Assembly: GCA_002869885.2 (NCBI GenBank)
Contig: NEWR02000009.1
Coordinates: 849,171 to 910,254 of the forward strand
Origin: Nitrospira sp. CG24C
GTDB lineage: Bacteria > Nitrospirota > Nitrospiria > Nitrospirales > Nitrospiraceae
Direction of reading: 5' to 3'
DNA: 61,084 bases
Part shown: positions 10,088 to 18,912 of the stretch, piece by piece
How the letters are laid out: each line of letters starts with the position of its first letter
Numbering within the stretch: position 1 is the first letter of the stretch
The notes under the pieces: model-generated
The model's database searches: none
The model's input: the letters and a program-made list of their open reading frames with translations, nothing else
Told to the model about the DNA's origin: nothing
Made by a program: the position numbers and the translations under genes

Positions 10088-10211
10088 TCAGCAGAATACT
10101 GAAAAAGTCCGCCAGCCGGGCTTGTTCATTTGGTCTATTCGGTCTGTCTGGTTCATCTAGTTAGTTTCGTTCAACCAAACAGACGAGATAGACCGAATAG
10201 ACCAGATAGAC
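10088..10211. repeat. composite hairpin element, copy 1
   Basis: A module CTGAAAAAGTC (around 10100) is followed by a long imperfect hairpin. Its arms are made of GGTCTATTCGGTCT-type words, with the apex GTTAGTTTCGTTCAACCA. The arms of about 31 bases differ at about eight positions. The same plan recurs at 23632, 49560 and 52345. It sits between divergent secA and the RAPP gene, so it is not simply a terminator. Confidence 0.7.
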
Positions 10212-10241
10212 CCGACATGCTGCCACCGTCGACCCGCCGTC

Positions 10242-10271
10242 TTGACAGGCCTGGCAGGCGTCCACTAACAT
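10242..10271 (+). promoter_or_regulatory. sigma70-type promoter candidate
   Basis: TTGACA at 10242-10247 and TAACAT at 10266-10271 are separated by 18 bases, 30 bases before the ATG of the first RAPP-family gene. Confidence 0.5.
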
Positions 10272-10300
10272 ACGAGACATTCACATTGGGTTGGCCTCTG

Positions 10301-10606
10301 ATGCACCACCGCGCCCTCAAATATCTCTCGATCCTCCTGGTGCTCTGTGTCCTTTCCGTCGGTGGATTGGCGCAGGCTCAGTCGGTCGAACATGCCGGGC
10401 ACCATGCCCAGCATCAGGGTGCCACGCATGGCACCCTGCTCTGCTCCTGGATGTGCGCTGCCGGAACAGTGCTCGATACTGCGGTGGTCACGTTCCAGGC
10501 CGAACTCAGTCCTATCGCGTTTGTTACGTTCCCTCATGCTGCACAACCTTCGCTCGAAACTTGCCGGATCTCTCCCAGTCGCGCCCCTCCGTCCTTCTCT
10601 TTGTAA
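10301..10606 (+). CDS. RAPP-motif small His-rich envelope protein, copy 1
   Basis: This 101-residue protein has a hydrophobic N-terminal segment (LKYLSILLVLCVLSV), a His cluster (HAGHHAQHQGATHG), the motif LCSWMC and the C-terminal motif SRAPP. Four more proteins with the same order of elements are in this window (12479, 16039, 20060, 34570). I do not recognise a characterised family. The pattern recalls DUF2946 proteins found near TonB-dependent copper receptors, but that is from memory and untested. Histidines and the CxxC-like pair suggest metal binding outside the cytoplasm. It precedes an outer-membrane barrel gene. Confidence 0.75.
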   Translation: MHHRALKYLSILLVLCVLSVGGLAQAQSVEHAGHHAQHQGATHGTLLCSWMCAAGTVLDTAVVTFQAELSPIAFVTFPHAAQPSLETCRISPSRAPPSFSL

Positions 10607-10723
10607 TTTTCGTTGTTCATCGGCTCGCGGCAGGGCCGTATCCGTCTATCACACGATCCACTGCTGGGTTGTGGGGTGGCGGATTAAAAACGATTTTTCT
10701 AGGGAGAAAGGGCCAACAGCATC

Positions 10724-11836
10724 ATGGTAGCGAAACGATTCATCCTCGGATTCATTCTCAGTCTTACAGTCGTCGTATTCTCCTGGCCCGTCGCCCAGCA
10801 AGCACAAGCTTCCTGTGGCGCTGTGACCTGTTTTGTCGTCATCGGATCTCAGCAACAAGTACCGCAGGCAGGCCTCCTCACGGTCAATGCGATCTACAAC
10901 TACACGCCGATGCGATTATTGGATGGGACCAATGGGGTCATCGCAGCGGTGGATCAGGCAGACCGGGCGTTAATTTTGGATCATCATCAGGAGACTCGAA
11001 CCATTACCCAGCAGTCGACGCTCGACCTCAATTATGGCCTCACCGATCGATTTGGACTACAACTCACTCTCCCCTATATGTGGCGCACGCACAAACACAT
11101 CGATGGGTTAGGAGAGGGTGGAGTGGCTGGCGAAGGCGAAGCCGCTAATTTCTCCGCCAATGGGATTGGGGACACACGTGTGGCCCTCAAGTACAATGTA
11201 TTGCCCACCCTGCGGAGTATGGTGGTGCTGGGATTTGGCGTCTATCTCCCGACCGGCAATACCCATGCTCATGACAGTGCTGAAAAGGTGATGGAATCGC
11301 CCGCACAACTCGGACGAGGACAAGTCGGATTGAATCCGACAATTTATCAGACCTACGAATTGATCCCTCACCGGCTCAATCAATTTGCATCGGCCAGTTA
11401 CCGCCACACCTTCCGGAACAACGATGGCTATCGGTTCGGCGACGAATATATGCTCAATGCGGGACTGAATCTGGTGGCGACCCCCTGGTTAATTTTCACC
11501 GGCCAGGTGAACTATCGCTATCTGGTACATGATAATTTCAGTTCTTCGCTGTTGCAGTCGGCTCTGCCCGGTACACCGGGCGGTTTGGAGCCGACAGTGA
11601 TCGATCCTCTGATCAAGAACCGTGCGGTGCCGAATACTGGATCGACCTACTATGCCTTTTCGCCAGGGTTCCAAGTCGGCTTAGGGCAGCTCGTTGAATC
11701 GAGCTGGACAAACATGACGTCGCTGTACTTCTATGCACAGATCCCGTTTGAGCGGGACTCCAACAACAATTTGGCTCAGGGAACCAGTTACATCTTCGGG
11801 CTGACACGTTCGTTCCAAGTGACGAATCCCTCATAA
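10724..11836 (+). CDS. outer-membrane beta-barrel protein, paralogue 1
   Basis: 370 residues with a signal peptide followed by the mature start ASCGAVTCFVVIGSQQQ. Alternating hydrophobic/aromatic strands typical of a porin-like barrel follow (LDLNYGLTDRFGLQLTLPY, YKYNV-like repeats, TYYAFSPGFQVG). A second protein at 20984 shares the cysteine motif, the strand order and the blocks LRSMVVLGFGVYLPTG and QTYELIPHRLNQF. A transport function across the outer membrane is likely but the substrate is unknown. The ATG has GGGAGAAAGGG upstream. TlpA-like 11866 follows closely. Confidence 0.75.
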   Translation: MVAKRFILGFILSLTVVVFSWPVAQQAQASCGAVTCFVVIGSQQQVPQAGLLTVNAIYNYTPMRLLDGTNGVIAAVDQADRALILDHHQETRTITQQSTLDLNYGLTDRFGLQLTLPYMWRTHKHIDGLGEGGVAGEGEAANFSANGIGDTRVALKYNVLPTLRSMVVLGFGVYLPTGNTHAHDSAEKVMESPAQLGRGQVGLNPTIYQTYELIPHRLNQFASASYRHTFRNNDGYRFGDEYMLNAGLNLVATPWLIFTGQVNYRYLVHDNFSSSLLQSALPGTPGGLEPTVIDPLIKNRAVPNTGSTYYAFSPGFQVGLGQLVESSWTNMTSLYFYAQIPFERDSNNNLAQGTSYIFGLTRSFQVTNPS

Positions 11837-11865
11837 TTGAGTGGGTTCCAGCGGAGGAGGCTGAC

Positions 11866-12420
11866 ATGCGACCAAGAAAAACCAACGCGGTATTTATGGG
11901 ACTGGTGCTGCTCGCGGCATTGACGGCTCTGCCGGCTCTCGACGGCTGGAGCATGGGTTCGCGAGTTCCGGCGGTCGGGATGCAGGCGGAAGATTTCCGC
12001 TTGACCGATCTGGCAGGCAAGGAACAGAGCCTCAGTCAATATCGCGGCAAGATTGTGCTCCTGAACTTCTGGGCCACCTGGTGCAAACCCTGCACGACAG
12101 AAATGCCGGCCATGCAAGCCAGCTTCGACAAACTGCACGATAAGGGCTTCGTGGTCATCGCCGTCAACGAACTGGAGGACGACGCCAGAGTGCGCGAGCA
12201 CATCAAGCAGTACGGCCATACTTTCCCGGTCCTGATGGATCGCGATAACAAAGTCGCCAACCAATTCGGCGTGTTCGGACTGCCTGTGAGCGTGTTCATC
12301 GACCAGGAAGGGCGCGTGCAGGAATACCTCAAGGGTGGCCTGCTGACCGAACAGAAGATCGAAGAAATCGTCGCGAGGATTCAGAAAAAAGAGCCGTTAA
12401 AGGCAGCGGCACTTCGATGA
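11866..12420 (+). CDS. TlpA/ResA-like thioredoxin-fold protein 1
   Basis: 184 residues. A hydrophobic N-terminal segment (VLLAALTALPAL) exports the protein, followed by a redoxin domain with active site WCKPC (C73, C76) in FWATWCKPCTTEMPA. The cis-proline region is FGVFGLPVSVFID. Relatives reduce periplasmic disulfides or metal sites, for example in cytochrome c or copper-site assembly. The lysine-proline in the CxxC loop is ResA/TlpA-like. GGAGGAGG precedes the ATG. It lies between a barrel gene and RAPP copy 2, which suggests it may act on the LCxWxC cysteines (inference). Confidence 0.9.
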   Translation: MRPRKTNAVFMGLVLLAALTALPALDGWSMGSRVPAVGMQAEDFRLTDLAGKEQSLSQYRGKIVLLNFWATWCKPCTTEMPAMQASFDKLHDKGFVVIAVNELEDDARVREHIKQYGHTFPVLMDRDNKVANQFGVFGLPVSVFIDQEGRVQEYLKGGLLTEQKIEEIVARIQKKEPLKAAALR

Positions 12421-12478
12421 AAGTCTTAAACCCAGGGGTTCAGGCTGAAGGCTGAAGTGTGAAGAGGCATTACGGATT

Positions 12479-12778
12479 ATGAGCCGGACGATTCGACAAT
12501 TTGCTATCGCAGGGTTCGCGCTCTGGCTGGTGGCGCTGAGCGGGATTGTCTACCCGCAGCTTACCGCCCATATGGGGCAACATGAGCACCACACAGCGAC
12601 AACCCATGCCACCGCCCTCTGCTCATGGCTCTGTATCGCAGCCGATGCGGTCGAGGGAACCTCGGTCCACTTCGCTCCTGCCGAACAAGTTACTCTCGTA
12701 GAACAAGATCTACTCAAATCACAAATTAGTGCTCCCCTCACGGTTCAGCCTCCTTCTCGCGCGCCGCCAGTCTCATAG
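12479..12778 (+). CDS. RAPP-motif small His-rich envelope protein, copy 2
   Basis: 99 residues. The elements in order are a hydrophobic N-terminal helix (FAIAGFALWLVALSGIV), the His cluster HMGQHEHHTATTHAT, the motif LCSWLC, and the C-terminus PSRAPPVS. Sequence between the motifs is not conserved with the other copies. It stands between a TlpA-like gene and tonB, so it belongs with the TonB-linked set. Confidence 0.75.
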   Translation: MSRTIRQFAIAGFALWLVALSGIVYPQLTAHMGQHEHHTATTHATALCSWLCIAADAVEGTSVHFAPAEQVTLVEQDLLKSQISAPLTVQPPSRAPPVS

Positions 12779-12930
12779 TTCCTCCTATTTTTCTACCTTC
12801 TGAGCGAGTCGGTAACAGCGGTGCAACCCCTTCTTCTGAAGGAAGGTGCGGCCGTTGGTGGACCAGACAAGGAAGAAGAGAAACAGCTCCGAGCTAAAAG
12901 CTGAATAACATTCAGATAGGTGGTGATCAA

Positions 12931-13824
12931 GTGACACTCAATGCGGATGGACGGTATCGCGTGCAAGGATGGGTAGTGTCTGCGGTCTTTCACGGCATTG
13001 CGTTCACCGTGGCTCTTGGCCTCATGGCACAGGTCAAACCAGTCGCGCCACAAGAAACGTTCAAATGGGACGTCGCGTTAGTTCAACCGCAACGGATTCA
13101 AGAAGCCCATCAGGCTGAAGTCACGCCAACCCAAGAGCCTGTCAAGCCGACTCAGCATTCGGTAGCCCCCGCACCCAGTAAACCGCAAATGGTGGTTCAC
13201 CAAGAACAAACCCGCGAGGTGACGCAGATTAGGGAACTGCAACCAACAGAGGTGCAACAGCCCAAGCAGGCTGTGGTCGAGCCGATCGCTCCTGTCCTTG
13301 AGCATGAAGTCGTGACCGCTGAGCCAGTGATAACTGCAGCGCCGGTACTGCAGACAGTAACCCAGCCCGTGATAGCCGAAGCGCCAGCCAGCGAGGCTGT
13401 TCCTGTTACACATGATTCCAGCCTGCATGCCTCTTCAATGCCGGCAACTGTTGCAGTGAGCGAAGCGGAGCCTGTGGTGAAAGAAACCGTGCCGCAAGTA
13501 GTGGTCGCAACTCGTCCGGCTCCCTCCATCAAAGTCGATCATGGCTGGTTGGCTGATTCACTGAGACGGAGACTGGCTGAGATCAAACGCTATCCGAGCA
13601 CTGCGCGCCTCAATGGCTGGGAAGGGAAGGTCGTGCTGCGCGCAGTCATTCGAGCCGATGGCCACCTGACTGAGGTCAAGGTGCATAGAAGTTCCGGCTA
13701 TGACGCATTGGACAACGCGGCCATCGAAGCCATCCGGTTGGTCTGTCCGCTGAACATGCATCAACCACTCGGCACGTCTGAAGTCGCGGTATATGTGCCC
13801 ATAGTCTACAGCCTCGCAAGTTAG
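12931..13824 (+). CDS. tonB: TonB energy transducer
   Basis: 297 residues: one N-terminal membrane helix (WVVSAVFHGIAFTVALGLM), a long periplasmic Pro/Glu/Val-rich spacer (about residues 45-195) and a TonB C-terminal domain (LAEIKRYPSTARLNGWEG, VKVHRSSGYDALDNAAIEA). TonB carries proton-motive energy from ExbBD to outer-membrane receptors. The GTG start at 12931 is set by AGGTGG seven bases upstream. A receptor (16467) and exbB/exbD (19177, 19592) follow in the same island, making a complete dedicated system. Confidence 0.93.
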   Translation: MTLNADGRYRVQGWVVSAVFHGIAFTVALGLMAQVKPVAPQETFKWDVALVQPQRIQEAHQAEVTPTQEPVKPTQHSVAPAPSKPQMVVHQEQTREVTQIRELQPTEVQQPKQAVVEPIAPVLEHEVVTAEPVITAAPVLQTVTQPVIAEAPASEAVPVTHDSSLHASSMPATVAVSEAEPVVKETVPQVVVATRPAPSIKVDHGWLADSLRRRLAEIKRYPSTARLNGWEGKVVLRAVIRADGHLTEVKVHRSSGYDALDNAAIEAIRLVCPLNMHQPLGTSEVAVYVPIVYSLAS

Positions 13825-13852
13825 TCACGGCAGGAGGTGTCCGATCTCTTTG

Positions 13853-14197
13853 ATGTTGGACCAAGGATTGACGATGGTGCGAGCCGCGATAGTGTTTGGC
13901 CTGCTAGGCATGGCGGCTCCACCGGTTTGGTCTGAAGAAAAGCAGGTAATGATGAACGAACAAGAGCGGACGGCACGGATTAAAGAACTACAGAGGGAAC
14001 GGACAAAGGTCGAAGATGAGTTGCGCCGGCTCCGATTGCAACCGGAAGGGACAGCGCGATCCACTGTGCCGCGGTCTGAATTCTCGAATCAACCGACGAG
14101 AAGCATGAAGGAATCGCTGGAATCGGTGCCAGGGGTGAGTGCGCGACCAGGTTCAAGTGGGCGCGATATGCAATTCTCCATTCGTGGATCGAAATGA
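13853..14197 (+). CDS. plug-start-only TonB receptor fragment with signal peptide
   Basis: 114 residues. After a signal segment (VRAAIVFGLLGMAA) comes a charged coiled-coil stretch (ERTARIKELQRERTKVEDEL) and then the first conserved part of a TonB-receptor plug: NQPTRSMKESLESVPG and FSIRGSK, where it stops. The full receptor at 16467 has the same order: coiled coil, QPTRNFRESLESIPG, VSIRGSG. No barrel follows in any frame. The stop overlaps an ATG (ATGAGG), so the fragment is coupled to the next gene and may be a retained small protein. A deletion relic is the alternative. An ATG at 13874 with AAGGA is another possible start. Confidence 0.65.
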   Translation: MLDQGLTMVRAAIVFGLLGMAAPPVWSEEKQVMMNEQERTARIKELQRERTKVEDELRRLRLQPEGTARSTVPRSEFSNQPTRSMKESLESVPGVSARPGSSGRDMQFSIRGSK

Positions 14198-14205
14198 GGC
14201 ATACC

Positions 14206-15492
14206 ATGATCGAACGGACAATTAGAACTCAGCGACTGGCCTGGATGATCGGGGTTGCGTACAGCGTCGCCTCGTTCTCATCGGTGGCGCTGGCCGAGCC
14301 GGATCAATCGTGGAGGTTAGGTCAGAAAATGACGACCGATCACAAAGTGCGAGCCGTGATAGGGCCTTCCGTCCAGGTCGACAATGAGGGCCGTATTTCG
14401 CTCGCATGGGTAGAAGAGGGTAAAGACTTACGAACGGTGCTTTATGCTAGAACTGAGAAGCCGGAAGGACCGATCGGCACTCCGGTCAAGGTGAACCAGC
14501 CGACTGAGGCGCCCTACATGCGACAAGAAGCGCCTGCGCTGGCCCTAGCTGGAGACTACATATTTCTCACATGGGCCTTGACCCATCCGAAACTGACGGC
14601 TGACAAACCCTTCTCGAATGAACTGCGGCTCAGCCGGTCCACGGATGCCGGCAAAACATTCCTGCCGTCCATTCTGGTGAACGACGATGAGCAGATCATC
14701 GGGCACAGTTTCGACTCAATTCACGTCGCCCCTGACGGCGTCGTGCATGTGGCCTGGATCGATGGACGGGAAGGCAAGAAAGAATCCGGCACATATGCGA
14801 CTCGCTCGTCCGATCGTGGACGCACCGTCTCAAAGAACCTCAAAGTGGACGAGGACACCTGTGTCTGTTGCCGAACCTCTCTCACAACCGGGCCGGACGG
14901 GACACTCTACGTGGCCTGGCGCAAGGTTCTCCCAGGCGAGGTCCGCGAAACAGTTGTTGCCCGTTCCACAGACGGAGGAAAGACGTTTTCTGCGCCGGTG
15001 ATTGTCGGCCACGACAAGTGGGTATTCCCTGGCTGCCCACATCGCCCTGCCTCAATCGGCACAGATCGGCTTGGCCGGCTCTATGTGGTCTGGTACACCG
15101 AAGGCGTCGATGAAACGCCGGCGGTGTTTCTCGCCTATTCGGATGACAGGGGAGAGACCTTCTCGCCCAAGCAGAAACTGAATGTCTCCAAGGGAACCTT
15201 CCCCGATCATCCGCAGATGGCGGTCGATCCGGATGGTCGTCTCGTGATTGTCTGGGAAGAACAATCGCCCGTCAGACGTGAAATCGTGATGAGCCTTTCT
15301 CTAGATCGTGGACAGTCATTCAGCGCGCCGCAGAAATTGAATGAGAAAAAAGGCCAGACACCGTCTCTCTCGATCAATTCGGTAGGGCTAGCTGCCCTAG
15401 CCTGGATGGAGCATGCGATGCCGGCTCATCGCATGGTGGTGCAAACGCTTCAATTGCCGGCGTCGAAAGTCCTGGCAAAGCAGGAGCCGTAA
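14206..15492 (+). CDS. exported BNR/Asp-box repeat (sialidase-fold-like) protein
   Basis: 428 residues: signal peptide, then a six-bladed propeller type with five visible Asp boxes (STDAGKTF, SSDRGRTV, STDGGKTF, SDDRGETF, SLDRGQSF). A cysteine cluster CVCCRTS sits between blades two and three and FPGCPH follows later; a CxCC group is unusual in sialidases and could bind metal. Catalytic residues of true sialidases are not evident, so enzyme activity is doubtful. The start at 14206 follows GAGG by six bases; an ATG at 14194 overlaps the preceding stop. It lies inside the TonB-linked island. Confidence 0.75.
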   Translation: MIERTIRTQRLAWMIGVAYSVASFSSVALAEPDQSWRLGQKMTTDHKVRAVIGPSVQVDNEGRISLAWVEEGKDLRTVLYARTEKPEGPIGTPVKVNQPTEAPYMRQEAPALALAGDYIFLTWALTHPKLTADKPFSNELRLSRSTDAGKTFLPSILVNDDEQIIGHSFDSIHVAPDGVVHVAWIDGREGKKESGTYATRSSDRGRTVSKNLKVDEDTCVCCRTSLTTGPDGTLYVAWRKVLPGEVRETVVARSTDGGKTFSAPVIVGHDKWVFPGCPHRPASIGTDRLGRLYVVWYTEGVDETPAVFLAYSDDRGETFSPKQKLNVSKGTFPDHPQMAVDPDGRLVIVWEEQSPVRREIVMSLSLDRGQSFSAPQKLNEKKGQTPSLSINSVGLAALAWMEHAMPAHRMVVQTLQLPASKVLAKQEP

Positions 15493-15493
15493 C

Positions 15494-16042
15494 GTGCTTA
15501 TGTCATTGAAACACGTTTCGGTCGCTGCGCTGCTCTCTCTCATGAGCATTGTTTCGATCAGTCCCGCGCTGGCCGGCGATCCCTTCGTCTCGCTCAAGAT
15601 GACCCGGTTGCCGGCAGGAACCATGGCGGCCCCCTTTGAACTCACGACGCTGGACGGCAAGGTCGTAAAGTCGAGTGAGTTGGCTGGGAAGGTGGTGCTT
15701 ATCAACTTTTGGGCCACCTGGTGTGGACCCTGCAAAGAAGAAATGCCGTCTCTCGCCCGATTGCAGAAACAGTTGGACCCAGCACACTTCGCCCTGTTGA
15801 CCGTGACGACGGATCTCCAGCGCCAAGGCATCGCTCACTTTCTCTCTCATTTAGGAATCAGCCTGCCGGTGCTCTTCGATGAAGATCAAGAAGTCTCACG
15901 ATCCTTCATGGTGCGCGGCCTTCCGACCACAGTTGTGATCGCTATGAATGGCGCGTTGGTCGGGCGAGCGGTCGGGCCTCGCGCCTGGGATAGTCCCGAG
16001 GCTGTGGCGATGATGCGGCAGGCGATGGAGAGCGGGAAATGA
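15494..16042 (+). CDS. TlpA/ResA-like thioredoxin-fold protein 2
   Basis: 182 residues: signal peptide (VAALLSLMSIVSISPALAG), then a redoxin domain with active site WCGPC (C77, C80) in NFWATWCGPCKEEMPS. The cis-proline segment is RGLPTTVV. It resembles the protein at 11866 in fold but not closely in sequence, and its WCGPC loop is more thioredoxin-like. The GTG at 15494 is favoured by AGGAG seven bases before it; an ATG at 15500 is an alternative. Its stop overlaps the start of RAPP copy 3 by ATGA, which ties the two products together. Confidence 0.9.
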   Translation: MLMSLKHVSVAALLSLMSIVSISPALAGDPFVSLKMTRLPAGTMAAPFELTTLDGKVVKSSELAGKVVLINFWATWCGPCKEEMPSLARLQKQLDPAHFALLTVTTDLQRQGIAHFLSHLGISLPVLFDEDQEVSRSFMVRGLPTTVVIAMNGALVGRAVGPRAWDSPEAVAMMRQAMESGK

Positions 16043-16347
16043 GGAAGTGTTTTGTCCCCTTCGCTCTGGCCATTGCGGCACTGTACCTGACTCTATCGGT
16101 CAGCGCCGTGGCCTGTCTCTTTGCACACAAGAGCCAGCCAGGCTCAGCCCATCATCACAAGGGTGGAGCGACACATTCTTCTCTATGCGCCTGGGCTTGC
16201 GACACCAATCCGACCGTTGACCTTCCTACACCCTCGCCACAAATGCAGCAACTTCAGCTTGTGTCGATGCTGCTGTCGGTTGATTCTTCCGTCTCTTCAC
16301 TCCTCTCCCAACAGTCGAGCCAATCTCGCGCGCCTCCTCGTTCATAA
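16039..16347 (+). CDS. RAPP-motif small His-rich envelope protein, copy 3
   Basis: 102 residues: hydrophobic helix (FALAIAALYLTLSVSAVACLF), His cluster (HKSQPGSAHHHKGG), motif LCAWAC, and C-terminus SRAPPRS. Its ATG overlaps the stop of the TlpA-like gene (ATGA), and the TonB receptor starts about 120 bases later. Translational coupling to a thiol reductase supports the idea that the two cysteines must be kept reduced to bind a metal (inference). Confidence 0.78.
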   Translation: MRKCFVPFALAIAALYLTLSVSAVACLFAHKSQPGSAHHHKGGATHSSLCAWACDTNPTVDLPTPSPQMQQLQLVSMLLSVDSSVSSLLSQQSSQSRAPPRS

Positions 16348-16466
16348 CGTCGCCCACTCAACATTTATTAGTCGTCTCACTCTCCAGGAAGAACCAGACG
16401 CCGTGCGGGCTGCCCGGCTTGGAGGGCTGTGTGCCTTGCTCATCATCACAAGAAGGAGTGTGTGTT

Positions 16467-18809
16467 ATGGTGTCGGTCAAGAGTGTTATGCATATCGTTT
16501 TGGCAGTCACAGCATTAGGAGCCACTGTTGCGCTGAATCGCGGAGCATTTGCACAAGAGCCGGCCCCGACAGAGACAGTAGAGCAAAATCCGCGGGAGCA
16601 ACAACTGCGGGAGCAGCTCAAAGGTATCTTGCAAGAGCTGGAAGATCTCCAGAGGAGCCGTGAGAGTACCTTGCCTCCAACCGAGCGGCCCAAGGTGGTC
16701 ACTGAAAAAATAGAGCCGGAGGAAATGAAGTCTCCCGGATCAATACCCGAATACGAATTAGCCGACATGAGCATCATTAGTAGGCGATTTGTCAAACGCC
16801 CTGAAGGGATCAGTTTTTCGACGACACCGCGCAGTGAAACGGAATCGCAGCCGACACGCAACTTCCGGGAATCGCTCGAATCAATCCCGGGTGTAATCAT
16901 GCGCCAGCGTAACGGGCCGCGGGATTTCCAGGTATCGATCCGCGGATCAGGGACGAAGAATGGATTTGGAGTGCGCGACGTGAAGTTCTACGAAGACGGC
17001 ATCGGGCAGACACAGTCTGACGGCTTGTCCCGTTTGGATTCGCACGATCCGTGGTTCATGGAAAGCGTAGAAGTAGTGCGCGGGGCTTCTTCATCGTTAT
17101 ACGGCAACTACGCCCTGGGAGGAGCGGTGCATTTTAGGACGAGACGGGGGCGCGATATCAACGGTGTGGAAACCTTCGTGACCGGCGGTTCCTGGGGATA
17201 CCAGAAGTACGCCATTGCGGTTGGAAAAGAATATGCCAACCTCGATGCCTCGCTGTTTGCCAGTTACGCTCGAGAAGACGGATATCTTCCCCATAGCGAG
17301 TACGATACGGCAACCGTCAACCTGAACTTGCGGTTCCGGATCGACGACAAGCAAAACTTTTACTTCAAGGCGATCAACAACGATCTGGACGCCCGATCCC
17401 CCGGCCGCCTGACCCAAAGTCAGTTCGACCAAAACGCGCGCCAGCTTGGTGGCATCACGAATGCCACGACCAATCCCATAACATTGCACTCCAAACGTCG
17501 GGATCGGCGAACGACCATCGGTGGCTTGTACGAGCGGCAGATCGATGCGAATACCATTCTGCAGATCGAGGGCGACTACGATGTGAAAGACATCAACCAA
17601 CCGACGAGCGTGAACATTAACCCGAACTTCAAACACTACTCGAATCTTATTCATGCCGGCTCGCTGTTTAATATGCCGCTGAAAAGCACCGTCGGCTTTT
17701 TCTTCGACTACATGGAGCAAGAGGGAGCGAGTTACCGCAATCTGAACGACGGAACTGCGACGTTCGGTCCGCTCCAGCAACAGAACCGCCTTACAACGAA
17801 GAATATCGGCGCGCGGTTCCGTGAGGAGTTGCAATTCATTCCAAATTGGACGGCAATTCTAGGTTTCAACTATGAAAACTCCCGGATTTCCGGCGTTGTG
17901 ACTAACTACACCGCTACAGCCACCACCAGCACGCTCGCCAGCCGCGTCAATGTGGACCGAACCTTCGATAACTTCGCGCCGGAAGTGGCCCTCTCATTTA
18001 GGCCGAATGTAGACACGCGTATCTGGACTCGCGCCTCGACAGGCTATGCCATCCCCGGTCTCGGCCAGCTGACCACAGGGCTAGACGGCGCTCCTGGACT
18101 CAACACTGGCTTGAAACCGCAGAAGAATCTCAATGTCGAACTCGGCACCAATTCGTGGCTGACGAAACAGTTCAATCTGGAACTTGTCGGCTTCTGGATC
18201 TTCTTTAGAAACGAAATAATCACTCAGAACGTACCAATAGGTCCCGGGGTAAGCGGCACCTTTGCGACCAATGCCGAAGAGTCGCAATACCGGGGCGTAG
18301 AGTTGGCGTGGAAGTATCTGCCTGACCAGGTTCCGGGGCTCAGCTGGACCGGAGCCTTTACCCATATGGAAAGCAAATATGTGAAATTCACCGACCAGTT
18401 TTCGAGTGGCGGCGGACCGATTACGCAAGTCAATCAATCAGGACACGACGTGCCGGCGGTGGAAAAGAATGTGCTGAATTCCAAGGTTCGGTATGTTGAT
18501 GCGCAATCGGGACTGGGCGCCTGGGTCGAAGGCAGTTGGATCGATAGCTTCTGGGTAAATAACAACAATACGTTGGGCGCGCCAGCCTATTTGCTGTTCA
18601 ACGCGAATCTTAATTACAACTATGTGCCGGATAACAATAGGTTCATCCGGTTCGCCAAATTCTATGTAGAGATGGACAATATCTTCAATAAGAAGTATGT
18701 GGGCAACGCGGTAGTGGCGGCGGACAGTATCCTCGACGCCAACAAACAGGCTTTTTTGCCGGGTGTCGGGCGAGGTTATTACGCCGGAGTCACGCTGGGG
18801 TTGTGGTAG
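16467..18809 (+). CDS. TonB-dependent outer-membrane receptor
   Basis: 780 residues: signal peptide, an unusual N-terminal coiled-coil extension (REQQLREQLKGILQELEDLQ), a plug domain (RESLESIPG, IRGSG, VKFYEDGI, VEVVRGASSSLYG, LGGAVHFRT) and a barrel ending in the aromatic residue W (GVTLGLW). The motif LESIPGV matches the plug TonB-box region of siderophore or metal receptors, but the ligand cannot be read from sequence. The ATG at 16467 follows AAGGAG by eight bases. It is flanked by RAPP copy 3 and an HTH gene, with exbBD downstream. Confidence 0.92.
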   Translation: MVSVKSVMHIVLAVTALGATVALNRGAFAQEPAPTETVEQNPREQQLREQLKGILQELEDLQRSRESTLPPTERPKVVTEKIEPEEMKSPGSIPEYELADMSIISRRFVKRPEGISFSTTPRSETESQPTRNFRESLESIPGVIMRQRNGPRDFQVSIRGSGTKNGFGVRDVKFYEDGIGQTQSDGLSRLDSHDPWFMESVEVVRGASSSLYGNYALGGAVHFRTRRGRDINGVETFVTGGSWGYQKYAIAVGKEYANLDASLFASYAREDGYLPHSEYDTATVNLNLRFRIDDKQNFYFKAINNDLDARSPGRLTQSQFDQNARQLGGITNATTNPITLHSKRRDRRTTIGGLYERQIDANTILQIEGDYDVKDINQPTSVNINPNFKHYSNLIHAGSLFNMPLKSTVGFFFDYMEQEGASYRNLNDGTATFGPLQQQNRLTTKNIGARFREELQFIPNWTAILGFNYENSRISGVVTNYTATATTSTLASRVNVDRTFDNFAPEVALSFRPNVDTRIWTRASTGYAIPGLGQLTTGLDGAPGLNTGLKPQKNLNVELGTNSWLTKQFNLELVGFWIFFRNEIITQNVPIGPGVSGTFATNAEESQYRGVELAWKYLPDQVPGLSWTGAFTHMESKYVKFTDQFSSGGGPITQVNQSGHDVPAVEKNVLNSKVRYVDAQSGLGAWVEGSWIDSFWVNNNNTLGAPAYLLFNANLNYNYVPDNNRFIRFAKFYVEMDNIFNKKYVGNAVVAADSILDANKQAFLPGVGRGYYAGVTLGLW

Positions 18810-18820
18810 ATCTCGGATCT

Positions 18821-18862
18821 GCCGGGGAGGAGGGCGCCCATGTAGCGCCCTCCTCCACCGGC
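18821..18862 (+). terminator. strong hairpin after the receptor gene
   Basis: GAGGAGGGCGC and GCGCCCTCCTC form a perfect stem around CCATGTA, with GCCGG/CCGGC at the outer end. There is no T-tract, so it may act as an mRNA 3' stabiliser or a factor-assisted terminator. Confidence 0.65.
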
Positions 18863-18912
18863 GTGTTCTCACAACGTGATGAGTCTGTCGACGATAAAAT
18901 GCGAGGTGGATC

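Noticed and set aside
10291..11148. Open frame of 285 codons overlapping RAPP copy 1 and barrel 1
   Set aside because: It spans two recognised genes in another frame and has no start context.
10607..16466. Cobalamin or other known riboswitch before the receptor or barrel
   Set aside because: Gaps were read for a B12 box and conserved core; none found.
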